Below are positions 7,874-16,010 of a stretch of DNA of 19,789 nt, piece after piece. A program made the position numbers and the translations under genes. Position 1 is the stretch's first letter. Each line of letters opens with the position of its first letter. The stretch is from assembly GCA_903864485.1 (NCBI GenBank), contig CAIPGD010000181.1, positions 1 through 19,789 on the forward strand, given 5' to 3'. Source of the stretch: an uncultured bacterium. Its GTDB lineage: Bacteria > Pseudomonadota > Gammaproteobacteria > Burkholderiales > Burkholderiaceae_E. The notes under the pieces were generated by a model. It ran no database searches. It was not told the origin of the DNA and saw nothing but the letters and a program-made list of their open reading frames with translations.

Positions 7874-8380
7874 TCAGACAAGCTCGCGCTCGGCTTTAAG
7901 CAGCTTGCCTCGAATTCGGGTCTGCTTGAGTCGTGATAAATGCTGGACGAAAACCCGCCCATTCAAATGATCCAGTTCATGCTGTAGGCAGACCGCCAAT
8001 AAGCCATCCGCCTCGACCGTGAACGACTGACCGAATTCATCGAGCGCCCGAACCGTTACCCGATCAGGCCGCTCGACCTCATCAAAGACACCGGGCACCG
8101 AGAGACAGCCTTCTTCCCAACGCTTTGAATCGAGGCTCGCCTGGACAATTTCCGGATTGATGAAGACGCGCAATTCGTTCATCGTTTCCGACACGTCAAC
8201 CACGACAATGCGCTCGTGGATATCGCATTGTGTGGCCGCCAGCCCAATTCCGGGGGCGTCATACATCGTATCGGCGAGTTGGCGAACAATCGAGCGCACC
8301 CGATCATCGACAACGGCCACGGGCTTGGCCACCGTATGAAGACGGGGGTCCGGATACTTAAGAATCGTCAACAAGGCCAT
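7874..8380 (-). CDS. def: Peptide deformylase
   Basis: Deformylase removes the formyl group from nascent chains at the ribosome exit. All three family motifs are present in the 168-residue product: GIGLAATQ (44-51), EGCLS (90-94) with metal ligand C92, and QHELDHL (133-139) with ligands H134 and H138 and catalytic E135. The start is chosen at ATG 8380, giving MALLTILKYPDPRL, because AAGGG lies 7 bases upstream and the length then equals E. coli Def (169). An ATG at 8410 is in frame but would add 10 non-conserved residues. It is first in the minus-strand operon with fmt and rsmB. Confidence 0.95.
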   Translation of the reverse strand: MALLTILKYPDPRLHTVAKPVAVVDDRVRSIVRQLADTMYDAPGIGLAATQCDIHERIVVVDVSETMNELRVFINPEIVQASLDSKRWEEGCLSVPGVFDEVERPDRVTVRALDEFGQSFTVEADGLLAVCLQHELDHLNGRVFVQHLSRLKQTRIRGKLLKAERELV

Positions 8381-8586
8381 GTCGCACCCTTCAGGACGGG
8401 AAATCGTCACGCAGACGTCGTAAAACCCAAGCTCGGCTCGGCCTGCGTCGCCTGGGTGTCACCCCAGTCGAGCGGCGGGTCAATCCGGGCAGACCAACGG
8501 TATCGCGCCTCACCAGCCCAGGCTCCAGAATCTCGTGCGAGCCCAAGACGCGCCGCGGAGGCGTCGAATTGACTAAGGACTTTAGC
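8381..8586. other. Divergent spacer between def and dprA
   Basis: These 206 bases must carry the start signals for both the def-fmt-rsmB operon (minus) and dprA (plus). No strong sigma-70 pair stands out on either strand. On the minus strand a TTGACC occurs near 8481-8486 without a good -10. A short inverted repeat CTGGGTG-t-CACCC(c)AG lies at 8452-8467 and could be a small operator or hairpin. No gene is supported here. Confidence 0.5.
8575..8579 (+). promoter_or_regulatory. Shine-Dalgarno that fixes the dprA start
   Basis: AAGGA lies 7 bases before ATG 8587. It argues against the in-frame TTG at 8569, since the AAGGA would then fall within the coding sequence. Confidence 0.7.
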
Positions 8587-9681
8587 ATGCAGGCTCAGGC
8601 CTGGTTACACCTAACAGCCACCCCTGGCGTCGGTCCGTCGGCGATCCGCAAATTGCTTGGCGTGTTTGGCCCCCCGGAAAAGGTCTTAGACCAATCCGCC
8701 CAAGTCCTCGGCATGGTGGTCGGCGCCGAGCGGGCGCAGGCGTTGCTGACAGCCAACCCGGACCGAGACACTGCATGCGAGCGCGCCCTCGCATGGCTCG
8801 CGGGCGGTGAGCAACGAAGCCTTTTGACGCTCGATAATCCGGCCTATCCCAGCCGCCTCCTTGATCTGGCCGATCCGCCGAGCCTGCTGTACCTTTTGGG
8901 CGATCCCTCCTGTCTCTCAACGCCATCGATTGCCATCGTCGGCAGTCGCCAGGCCAGTGCGGCGGGCCTGGCCCACGCAACTCAGTTTGCCAACCAGTTG
9001 AGCGCGATCGGGCTGACGATCTTAAGTGGCCTGGCCCGCGGAATCGACGGTGCAGCCCACCAGGGTGCACTCGATCAGGGCGGACCCACCGTTGCGTTTA
9101 TCGGTACCGGGATCGACCGCGTCTACCCAGCCCAGCACCATGCACTGGCTCGATCGATTGTGGCGCGAGGTGGCGCCATCGCCAGCGAACTTCCACTCGG
9201 GACGCCGCCTCAACCGTCTAATTTTCCGCGCCGTAATCGGCTGATCGCAGCCGCTGCACTCGGGATTCTCGTCGTCGAAGCGGCCGCCCAGAGCGGCTCC
9301 CTGATCACGGCCCGGCAAGCGGCTGATCTCGGCCGTGAGGTCTTTGCGATCCCTGGCTCAATCCACTCGGCACTTGCACGGGGCTGTCACGCCCTGCTGC
9401 GCCAAGGCGCAAAACTGGTCGAGACGACCGACGACGTCCTGGCCGAATTTCCGCAGCTAGTCGCCCTGGCGGCACGGGCCGATGTTTCAACCACCGTTTC
9501 AACCACCCTTTCATCGTCCGAACCCGCACTCAAGCACATGGGCTGGGAGCCGGCCGCGATCGATACTTTGATCGAGCGCAGCGGCGAATCCGCCGCAAAC
9601 TGGAGCATCCGGCTCCTCGGCTGGGAGCTCGACGGTGTGGCGGCCCGCTTAGACGATGGGCGCTGGCAGCGGCTTCGCTGA
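8587..9681 (+). CDS. dprA: DNA-processing protein DprA
   Basis: DprA (Smf) binds incoming single-stranded DNA and loads RecA during natural transformation. The 364-residue protein starts with a SAM-like HhH region (LTATPGVGPSAIRKLLGVFG, about 9-28). The Rossmann core has IVGSRQASAAG (117-127), SGLARGIDGAAHQGAL (147-162), FIGTGIDRVYP (171-181), NFPRRNRLIAA (212-222) and QSGSLITA (235-242). A C-terminal winged-helix-like segment spans about 312-364. The linker before that segment carries a 12-bp repeat (VSTT VSTT LSSS, 300-311). It is transcribed away from def, a common arrangement in betaproteobacteria. DprA is also widespread in species not known to be competent, so competence is not proven. 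Confidence 0.94.
   Translation: MQAQAWLHLTATPGVGPSAIRKLLGVFGPPEKVLDQSAQVLGMVVGAERAQALLTANPDRDTACERALAWLAGGEQRSLLTLDNPAYPSRLLDLADPPSLLYLLGDPSCLSTPSIAIVGSRQASAAGLAHATQFANQLSAIGLTILSGLARGIDGAAHQGALDQGGPTVAFIGTGIDRVYPAQHHALARSIVARGGAIASELPLGTPPQPSNFPRRNRLIAAAALGILVVEAAAQSGSLITARQAADLGREVFAIPGSIHSALARGCHALLRQGAKLVETTDDVLAEFPQLVALAARADVSTTVSTTLSSSEPALKHMGWEPAAIDTLIERSGESAANWSIRLLGWELDGVAARLDDGRWQRLR
9484..9519. repeat. 12-bp tandem repeat inside dprA
   Basis: gtttcaaccacc occurs twice perfectly (9484-9495, 9496-9507), followed by a degenerate third unit ctttcatcgtcc. It encodes VSTT, VSTT, LSSS in the linker before the C-terminal domain, in frame. Confidence 0.8.
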
Positions 9682-9724
9682 GCCGATTGACCCAAACCCA
9701 CGACAGCACCACGAAAGATCTGAC

Positions 9725-9754
9725 TTGCCACGGCGCGCTCGGGCCGGCTAGGAT
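9725..9754 (+). promoter_or_regulatory. Candidate sigma-70 promoter for topB
   Basis: TTGCCA (9725-9730) and TAGGAT (9749-9754) are separated by 18 bases in the 105-base dprA-topB gap. Transcription would begin near 9761, leaving a leader of about 25 bases in which I see no Shine-Dalgarno. The match is moderate. Confidence 0.35.
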
Positions 9755-9786
9755 GTGCGCCGCTCTAAACCCAACCCGCCCCGACT

Positions 9787-12450
9787 ATGGCTAAGGCCCT
9801 GATCATTGCCGAAAAACCGTCGGTCGCCGCTGATATTGCCCGCGTCCTGGGCGGCTTCACGCGTCAAGGGGAGCATTACGAGCACGAACAGTTCGTGCTT
9901 TCCTCGGCCGTCGGACACCTCGTAGAAATCGCCGCGCCTGACGAATTCGAAGTCAAACGCGGCAAGTGGTCGTTCAATAACCTGCCCGTTATTCCCTCGT
10001 ATTTTGACTTGCGTCCGATCGCCCGCAATGAAGATCGACTCAAGATGCTGGCCAAGCTAATCAAGCGCAAGGACGTTGACGTTCTGATCAATGCGTGTGA
10101 CGCGGGCCGTGAAGGGGAGTTGATTTTTCAACAGATCGCCCGGTTTGCCAAAGCCAAGCAACCGGTCCGACGGCTGTGGTTGCAGTCGATGACCCCGGCC
10201 GCGATTCGTCAGGGCTTCGCGAGTTTGCAAGACGACAAAACCGAACTGAGCGCCGCCGCCCAGTGTCGTTCCGAGGCGGACTGGCTGGTTGGCATTAACG
10301 GCACACGCGCCATGACCGCGTTCAATTCCCGCGATGGGGGATTTTTCCTGACCACCGTCGGTCGGGTCCAAACGCCGACGCTCGCCATTGTCGTGAGCCG
10401 TGAGGAACAAATCCGCCGCTTTGTCTCCCGTGACTACTGGGAAGTTCGCGCCCGCTTCGGTGCTGTGGCGGGTCAGTACGATGGCAAATGGTTTGAGCCC
10501 ACTTTTCGCAAATCCGAAACTGACGAACATGCTCGCGCCGATCGGCTCTGGGATCGCGCCCGCGCTGAAGCGATTGTGGCCGAATGCACGGGACAACCCG
10601 GTACCGTCGTCGATGAATCGAAACCGACCAGTCAATGGTCTGGTGCGCTCTACGACCTCACGACCCTGCAACGCGAGGCCAACAGCCGCTTTGGGTTCTC
10701 CGCCAAGACCACGCTTTCGATTGCGCAGGCGCTCTATGAAAAACACAAGGTCCTGACCTACCCACGAACCGATTCGCGCCATCTGCCCGAGGACTATCTG
10801 TCCACAGTCGGCGAAGTGATGCAGTCGATGGTCGATGCGGCAGGACTGCCCGAGCGTTCGGCAGGCGCCAGCCTGGCCCCGTTCGCACAACAGGCGCTTG
10901 CACAAGCTTGGATCAAGCCGAGCAAGCGCGTCTTCGATAACACCAAAATTTCAGACCACTTCGCCATCATCCCGACCGCACAGGCCCCACGCACGCTCTC
11001 GGAGGCGGAACAGAAGGTCTACGATCTGGTGGCCCGACGTTTTCTCGCGGTGTTTTTCCCACCGGCCGAATATCTCGTGACCACCCGCACAACGACCGTT
11101 GCCGGGCATCGATTCCGCACTACCGGCAAAGTCCTCAAGGCACCCGGATGGCTTGCGATCTATGGTCGCGAAGCGCAGGACGACGATGCCACTCTGGTTG
11201 CGGTTCAAGAACAGGAATCGGTCGCCCCGGACCGAATCGAGTCGGTGGGCCTAAAGACCCAACCACCGCCGCGCTACAACGAGGGCACGCTGCTGTCGGC
11301 GATGGAAAACGCGGGCGATGCGGTGGATGACGAGTTGTTTGCCGCCGCCATGAGCGAAAAAGGCCTAGGGACCCCCGCGACGCGCGCCGCCATCATTGAG
11401 GGACTGATCAACGAACAATATCTGTTGCGCGAAGGGCGCGAGCTCCAACCCACCGCCAAGGCGTTTCAGCTCCTCACGTTGCTGCGCGGACTGGGCGTGC
11501 AAGAGCTCACTCTGCCCGCGCTCACCGGTCAATGGGAGCACAAGCTCAAGCTGATCGAACAAGGGAAAATGGACCGGGACGTGTTCATGCGTGAAATCTC
11601 AGCGATGACCGAGCGCATCGTGCAGCGCGCTAAATCCTACGAGTCCGATACCGTCCCAGGTGATTACGCGACCCTTGTCGCGCCCTGCCCGCAGTGCGGC
11701 GGCGTGGTTCGGGAAAACTACCGGCGATTTGCCTGTACCGCGTGCGAGTTTTCGATTTCCAAAAATCCTGGTAGCCGTTCATTCGAAATCCCCGAAGTCG
11801 AGCAGCTGCTCCGTGATCGCACGCTCGGACCGCTCCAAGGTTTTCGCAGCAAAATTGGCCGCCCGTTTGCGGCCATTCTCAAACTCACCCCGGACCACAA
11901 ACTCGAGTTCGATTTTGGGCAAAGCGCGGCGGGCGATGGCGATGAGGGGGGCGAACCCGAAGATTTCACCGACCGCACGTCCCTCGGGCCCTGTCCAAAA
12001 TGTCAGGCCCGGGTGTTTGAGAAGGGCCTCCATTACGTCTGTGAGCACTCCGTTGGGACCCTCCGAAGCTGTGATTTCCGTTCCGGCAAGATCATCTTGC
12101 AACAGGAATTATCCAACGAACAGATGAGCAAGTTGTTGGCCGATGGGCGCACCGACTTGCTGGCCGACTTTGTCTCGCAGCGCACCCGCCGCAAGTTCAA
12201 GGCCTTTTTGGTGCGGGATCCCGCCGGCAAGATCGGGTTTGAATTTGCCCCCCGCCCGGAGCGCCCCGAACGTCCAGGAAGGCCCGCCGCCGCCGCTCGC
12301 AACGCAGCGCCAACTGACGAGAAGCCCCTCATAAAATCCGCCAAGAAGCCAGCAAAATCGGCGACGACCAAAGCTGCGGCTGTCAAAGCCCCTGGGAAAG
12401 CGGCCGCCAAAAAGAAAGCGCCGGCAAAATCGTCTCCACCGAAAGGATGA
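9787..12450 (+). CDS. topB: DNA topoisomerase III
   Basis: This type IA topoisomerase decatenates DNA through a tyrosine-linked single-strand break. The 887-residue protein has an N-terminal Toprim domain (ALIIAEKPSVAADIA, then D105-A-G-R-E-G-E). The active-site segment is KVLTYPRTDSRHLP with catalytic Y325 (E. coli TopB Y328). Topoisomerase fold segments follow, including KTQPPPRYNEGTLLSAME and KGLGTPATRAAIIEGL. Two C-terminal zinc-finger-like clusters are visible, CPQC...CTAC near 636-658 and CPKC...CEHS near 737-755. The last 60 or so residues are a Pro/Arg then Lys/Ala-rich histone-H1-like tail (KKPAKSA, AAKKKAPAK), probably for non-specific DNA contact. That tail makes it longer than E. 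coli TopB (653), together with the zinc domains. It is chromosomal in context, beside dprA, with no plasmid genes nearby. Confidence 0.94.
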   Translation: MAKALIIAEKPSVAADIARVLGGFTRQGEHYEHEQFVLSSAVGHLVEIAAPDEFEVKRGKWSFNNLPVIPSYFDLRPIARNEDRLKMLAKLIKRKDVDVLINACDAGREGELIFQQIARFAKAKQPVRRLWLQSMTPAAIRQGFASLQDDKTELSAAAQCRSEADWLVGINGTRAMTAFNSRDGGFFLTTVGRVQTPTLAIVVSREEQIRRFVSRDYWEVRARFGAVAGQYDGKWFEPTFRKSETDEHARADRLWDRARAEAIVAECTGQPGTVVDESKPTSQWSGALYDLTTLQREANSRFGFSAKTTLSIAQALYEKHKVLTYPRTDSRHLPEDYLSTVGEVMQSMVDAAGLPERSAGASLAPFAQQALAQAWIKPSKRVFDNTKISDHFAIIPTAQAPRTLSEAEQKVYDLVARRFLAVFFPPAEYLVTTRTTTVAGHRFRTTGKVLKAPGWLAIYGREAQDDDATLVAVQEQESVAPDRIESVGLKTQPPPRYNEGTLLSAMENAGDAVDDELFAAAMSEKGLGTPATRAAIIEGLINEQYLLREGRELQPTAKAFQLLTLLRGLGVQELTLPALTGQWEHKLKLIEQGKMDRDVFMREISAMTERIVQRAKSYESDTVPGDYATLVAPCPQCGGVVRENYRRFACTACEFSISKNPGSRSFEIPEVEQLLRDRTLGPLQGFRSKIGRPFAAILKLTPDHKLEFDFGQSAAGDGDEGGEPEDFTDRTSLGPCPKCQARVFEKGLHYVCEHSVGTLRSCDFRSGKIILQQELSNEQMSKLLADGRTDLLADFVSQRTRRKFKAFLVRDPAGKIGFEFAPRPERPERPGRPAAAARNAAPTDEKPLIKSAKKPAKSATTKAAAVKAPGKAAAKKKAPAKSSPPKG

Positions 12451-12497
12451 ATACCCCGGAAATAGCGCAAAACTGGGCAATGAACGGGACTTTAAGC

Positions 12498-12526
12498 TTG
12501 GGATTTTCATCAATCCGTAGCACAAT
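12498..12526 (+). promoter_or_regulatory. Weak candidate promoter for the ChaC-like gene
   Basis: TTGGGA (12498-12503) and CACAAT (12521-12526) are 17 bases apart. A start site 6-8 bases after the -10 would fall almost on the ATG at 12535, implying a leaderless message, and no Shine-Dalgarno is visible there. The alternative is co-transcription with topB across the 84-base gap. Confidence 0.25.
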
Positions 12527-12534
12527 TCCGATCA

Positions 12535-13155
12535 ATGGACTTGTCCCGATCCGAGCCGGATATTTCGCCTGCCGACGCGCCCAGCGCGCTACCTGGGGCC
12601 GTCCCCGCGAACCTCGCTCTTGAATTCGATTGGGTATTTGGTTACGGCTCCCTGATCTGGGACCCGGGCTTTAGTCACACCGAAACCAGCCTCGCGCGAG
12701 TCCATGGCTGGCATCGCGCATTTTGCATTCACTCGACGCTTTATCGGGGGACTACGGATGCCCCCGGCATCGTGTTGGGCCTGGATCGGGGGGGCTGTGT
12801 CGATGGCGTCGTCTTCCGATTAGACCCCGTTACCCGTCGGGCCGCCATCGATTACCTGTATGCCCGCGAGATGCCCAACCGGGTCTACCAGGCCCGTGTG
12901 GTCGAAGCCCGCCTGATCGACGGCCGAGTCGCCCGCGCGCTAACTTTTGTGGCTGATCGCCACAATGCCTCTTACGTCCGACTCACCGAAGATGAGGTCG
13001 TTCGCCGTCTCTTGTGTTGCTGCGGTGAGCGCGGGCCGAACCGGGACTATGCGATCAATACCTGGGAAGCACTGGCTCGGCTTGGAGTTCATGACGATGG
13101 CTTGGGATCTCTCGTGGCAAGGCTCAAACGCCACGACTTGTCGGCTCAGACGTAG
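12535..13155 (+). CDS. chaC: ChaC-like gamma-glutamylcyclotransferase
   Basis: ChaC enzymes cleave glutathione to 5-oxoproline and Cys-Gly. The 206-residue protein has the substrate-binding loop YGSLIWDP (Y37-P44), the conserved VHGWHRAFCI strand (56-65), and PGIVLGLDRGG. The predicted catalytic glutamate is E112 in YLYAREM. The C-terminal half shows ALTFVADRHNASYVRLTEDE and the NRDYAINTWEALARLG helix typical of the family. The first 30 residues are Ser/Pro/Ala-rich and not conserved, so the true start may be slightly downstream, though no better ATG with a Shine-Dalgarno is seen. Its 3' end overlaps that of the convergent 117-residue gene by 10 bases. Role in glutathione turnover is inferred from family. 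Confidence 0.9.
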   Translation: MDLSRSEPDISPADAPSALPGAVPANLALEFDWVFGYGSLIWDPGFSHTETSLARVHGWHRAFCIHSTLYRGTTDAPGIVLGLDRGGCVDGVVFRLDPVTRRAAIDYLYAREMPNRVYQARVVEARLIDGRVARALTFVADRHNASYVRLTEDEVVRRLLCCCGERGPNRDYAINTWEALARLGVHDDGLGSLVARLKRHDLSAQT

Positions 13156-13499
13156 CGCACCCCGGCGGGCAAGCCGCGCGCGCGGTTGCGGCGGCGGGCG
13201 ACCACCTGGTCGTCCAGCAGTTCTGCCCGAATCGTCTCGCTCTTGTGGGCATAAAACCCGATCCGAAACTCCAGGCTTTCGCGCGCTTGGGCCACGCGCG
13301 CATCGAGCTCTTGGAGGGATTCCTCCGCTCGTCGATGAATCGCCTCGATCTGCCGCGACCGTTCCGCTTGAATGAGTTCGATCTCGCGCTCCGACGCCTC
13401 AATCGTGCGCGCAAAGAGACCGAGTTGAAAGCCTTGCAAGGGGCGCTGAACACCTTGTCGCCAACATCGCCAGAGCAAGCTCGACATAAAACCCGACAT
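13146..13499 (-). CDS. Conserved-looking hypothetical coiled-coil protein, 117 residues
   Basis: I do not recognise a family. A good Shine-Dalgarno (AGGAG, 7 bases before ATG 13499) supports it as a real gene. Residues 1-29 are mildly hydrophobic with aromatic and basic residues (LLWRCWRQGVQRPLQGFQLGLF). Residues about 30-88 form a charged, heptad-like helix (EASEREIELIQAERSRQIEA onward) predicted to be a coiled coil. The tail is basic (RRRNRARGLPAG). No signal peptide or catalytic motif is seen. It is 76 bases downstream of the 204-residue gene and probably in the rhlE transcript. It ends by overlapping chaC tail-to-tail. An amphipathic membrane-associated or nucleic-acid-binding helper role is possible but unproven. 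Confidence 0.7.
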   Translation of the reverse strand: MSGFMSSLLWRCWRQGVQRPLQGFQLGLFARTIEASEREIELIQAERSRQIEAIHRRAEESLQELDARVAQARESLEFRIGFYAHKSETIRAELLDDQVVARRRNRARGLPAGVRYV

Positions 13500-13575
13500 C
13501 GCAATCTCCTGGCTGAGCGGAACATTTCACCCGGAAATCGATCGATAAACTGTGCGAAGTTTTGCTAAACGCGCG

Positions 13576-14186
13576 CTAGGCTTGCCACAACGCCAATCGT
13601 TCGTCGATCGGCAACGATTGCCAGTCAGCCAGACTGAGCCAGTACCCGCGGGTGCGCAGATCGGCTTCAAACGCCTCATGGTCGGGAAAAATACCCGCCC
13701 AAATAAGCCCCTCCCCATCATTGGCAATGGCTAGAACCGCGTCACAGGTCGCGACACGCAAGGCCAATAGGCCGCAACGCAAATGGCCCGCCACCAAGTC
13801 TTCATCCGGTTCCGCCAGCAACACCTCGGCCACGCAAGCGGTCATAAACTGCAAGCGTAATGCGGGATCCCGCGCCTGCGCCGGGGCCCGCGCCTGGGCC
13901 TCTTCCTGGGCCTCTTCCTGGGCCTCTTCCTGGGTCTCTTCCCGGGCCTCCGAGGGCGCGAGCACGAGCGCCTCAATCAGGCGCTCGTCATTGAACAAGG
14001 GCATCAGTGCCGTGGGAAATGCCGCCACAAAACCGTGCGATAACACCTGAGGCAGGACCTCGGGATGCTGGTCCTCAAAAAAATCCGCGATCTCGTCAAG
14101 AATGGGCCCCTCGGTGATCGCCCGACCCTCGAGCAACTCGTCTTCGAGGGGTTCCAGACTCCGGCGTAAGGTCGCCGGCAATCCAA

Positions 14187-14190
<4 letters not shown>
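13576..14190 (-). CDS. Hypothetical acidic protein coupled to the RhlE helicase, 204 residues
   Basis: No family is recognised. The ATG overlaps the helicase stop as ATGA (14190-14187), the usual sign of translational coupling, and no independent ribosome-binding site is visible. The N-terminal part (1-80) is acidic and helical (DEIADFFEDQHPEVLPQVL). Residues 82-101 are a repeat-encoded Glu/Gln/Ala segment (AREE TQEE AQEE AQEE AQAR). The C-terminal half (110-204) looks globular, with LRCGLLALRVATCDAVLAIA followed by GLIWAGIFPDHEAFEADLRT and an aromatic end (GYWLSLADWQSLPIDERLALW). No signal peptide or membrane helix is obvious. Coupling and stoichiometry suggest it might partner the helicase, but nothing in the sequence proves this. 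Confidence 0.75.
13898..13945. repeat. 12-bp tandem repeat inside the 204-residue gene
   Basis: gcctcttcctgg is perfect at 13898-13909, 13910-13921 and 13922-13933, with a degenerate fourth unit gtctcttcccgg to 13945. A more diverged gcccgcgcctgg precedes at 13886. It encodes the AQEE-type four-residue units, in frame, between the two halves of the protein. Confidence 0.88.
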
Positions 14191-15581
<1,391 letters not shown>

Positions 15582-15590
15582 AAAGAAAAG

Positions 15591-15598
15591 CTCCTTCC
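15591..15598 (-). promoter_or_regulatory. Shine-Dalgarno that selects the TTG start of rhlE
   Basis: GGAAGGAG on the minus strand lies 9 bases before TTG 15581. It is the strongest ribosome-binding site in this spacer and sits exactly where family alignment expects the N-terminus. Confidence 0.75.
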
Positions 15599-15790
15599 GG
15601 AACCCACAGGCGACTCGATCGGAGTGCGCGGGCGACGGCGGTGGTGGCGGGGGCGGCAAATGCAATCGTGTCTTCGCCGCTCGCACTGGAAACGGCGCCC
15701 CGGTTGGGATGCCGGCAACAGGCGCCTGCTCGGCCTCAGGGGCCGCAATAGCCGCAGGGGCTCAAGCAAACACAGGCATGTGCGGAGGCA

Positions 15791-15796
15791 AGTATA
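15791..15796 (-). promoter_or_regulatory. Candidate -10 element of the rhlE promoter
   Basis: On the minus strand GCTATACTTG contains TATACT, one base from the sigma-70 consensus and also resembling the sigma-S form CTATACT. No good -35 is seen 16-18 bases upstream. A start near 15784 would give a 5' leader of about 200 bases to TTG 15581. Confidence 0.45.
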
Positions 15797-16010
15797 GCGA
15801 GCCTTCCGGTTGTAGCGATGAACCGCAATCTGTGCGGTGTGCGCTTGACCTCAATCGCGCTTGGACGAGGATGGGTCTTATACCGATCGTCGGGCGCAAC
15901 CCTCCTTTGAAGCAGCGGTGACATCGACCAATCCGCCTAAGGCGCACGATGGGTATTGCAGGTGCCCAAGCCACCTTGTCGGTGGTGTGTGTCCCAACCC
16001 GAGGACTTTC

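Larger units (their letters stand above)
15582..16010. other. Divergent spacer between rhlE and prkA (429 bases)
   Basis: The rhlE-proximal half forms a leader of about 200 bases for the helicase. It contains a G-rich plus-strand tract at 15631-15656 (runs of two to five G) and a palindrome CAGGCGCCTG (15719-15728). The prkA-proximal half contains TTGACC (15845-15850) with only a poor -10 (GAGGAT, 15867-15872), a TCTTATACC element near 15876-15884, and a small stem CCACC-ttgtc-GGTGG (15971-15985) 15 bases before the prkA Shine-Dalgarno GAGGA (16001-16005). No gene of its own is supported. Confidence 0.6.

Noticed and set aside
8391..8588. 65-codon minus-strand frame in the def-dprA spacer
   Set aside because: No ribosome-binding site was identified, the composition is Arg/Pro-rich, and it overlaps the dprA start. 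It is probably non-coding spacer.
10057..10905. Open frame of 282 codons on the minus strand within topB
   Set aside because: It is a shadow of topB, with no ribosome-binding site and no domain.
13174..13185. Palindrome CCGCGCGCGCGG near the chaC 3' end as a terminator
   Set aside because: It is an alternating CG tract inside Arg codons of the 117-residue gene. It has no loop and no T-run on either strand.
13124..13525. 133-codon minus-strand frame overlapping the 117-residue gene
   Set aside because: It is Arg/Ser/Cys-rich with shadow-type composition. The overlapping frame with AGGAG before ATG 13499 and a coiled-coil pattern is the better gene.
15582..15686. N-terminal extension of RhlE from ATG 15686 with a polyproline stretch
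   Set aside because: Not used as the annotated start. The strong GGAAGGAG before TTG 15581 and the family-like N-terminus there favour the shorter protein. It is kept only as a possible minor form.
15951..15967. Possible sigma-54 promoter upstream of prkA (GG-N10-GC in tgggtattgcaggtgcc)
   Set aside because: Only the GG and GC dinucleotides fit. The rest of the -24/-12 consensus does not, and such a spacing is expected by chance in GC-rich DNA.
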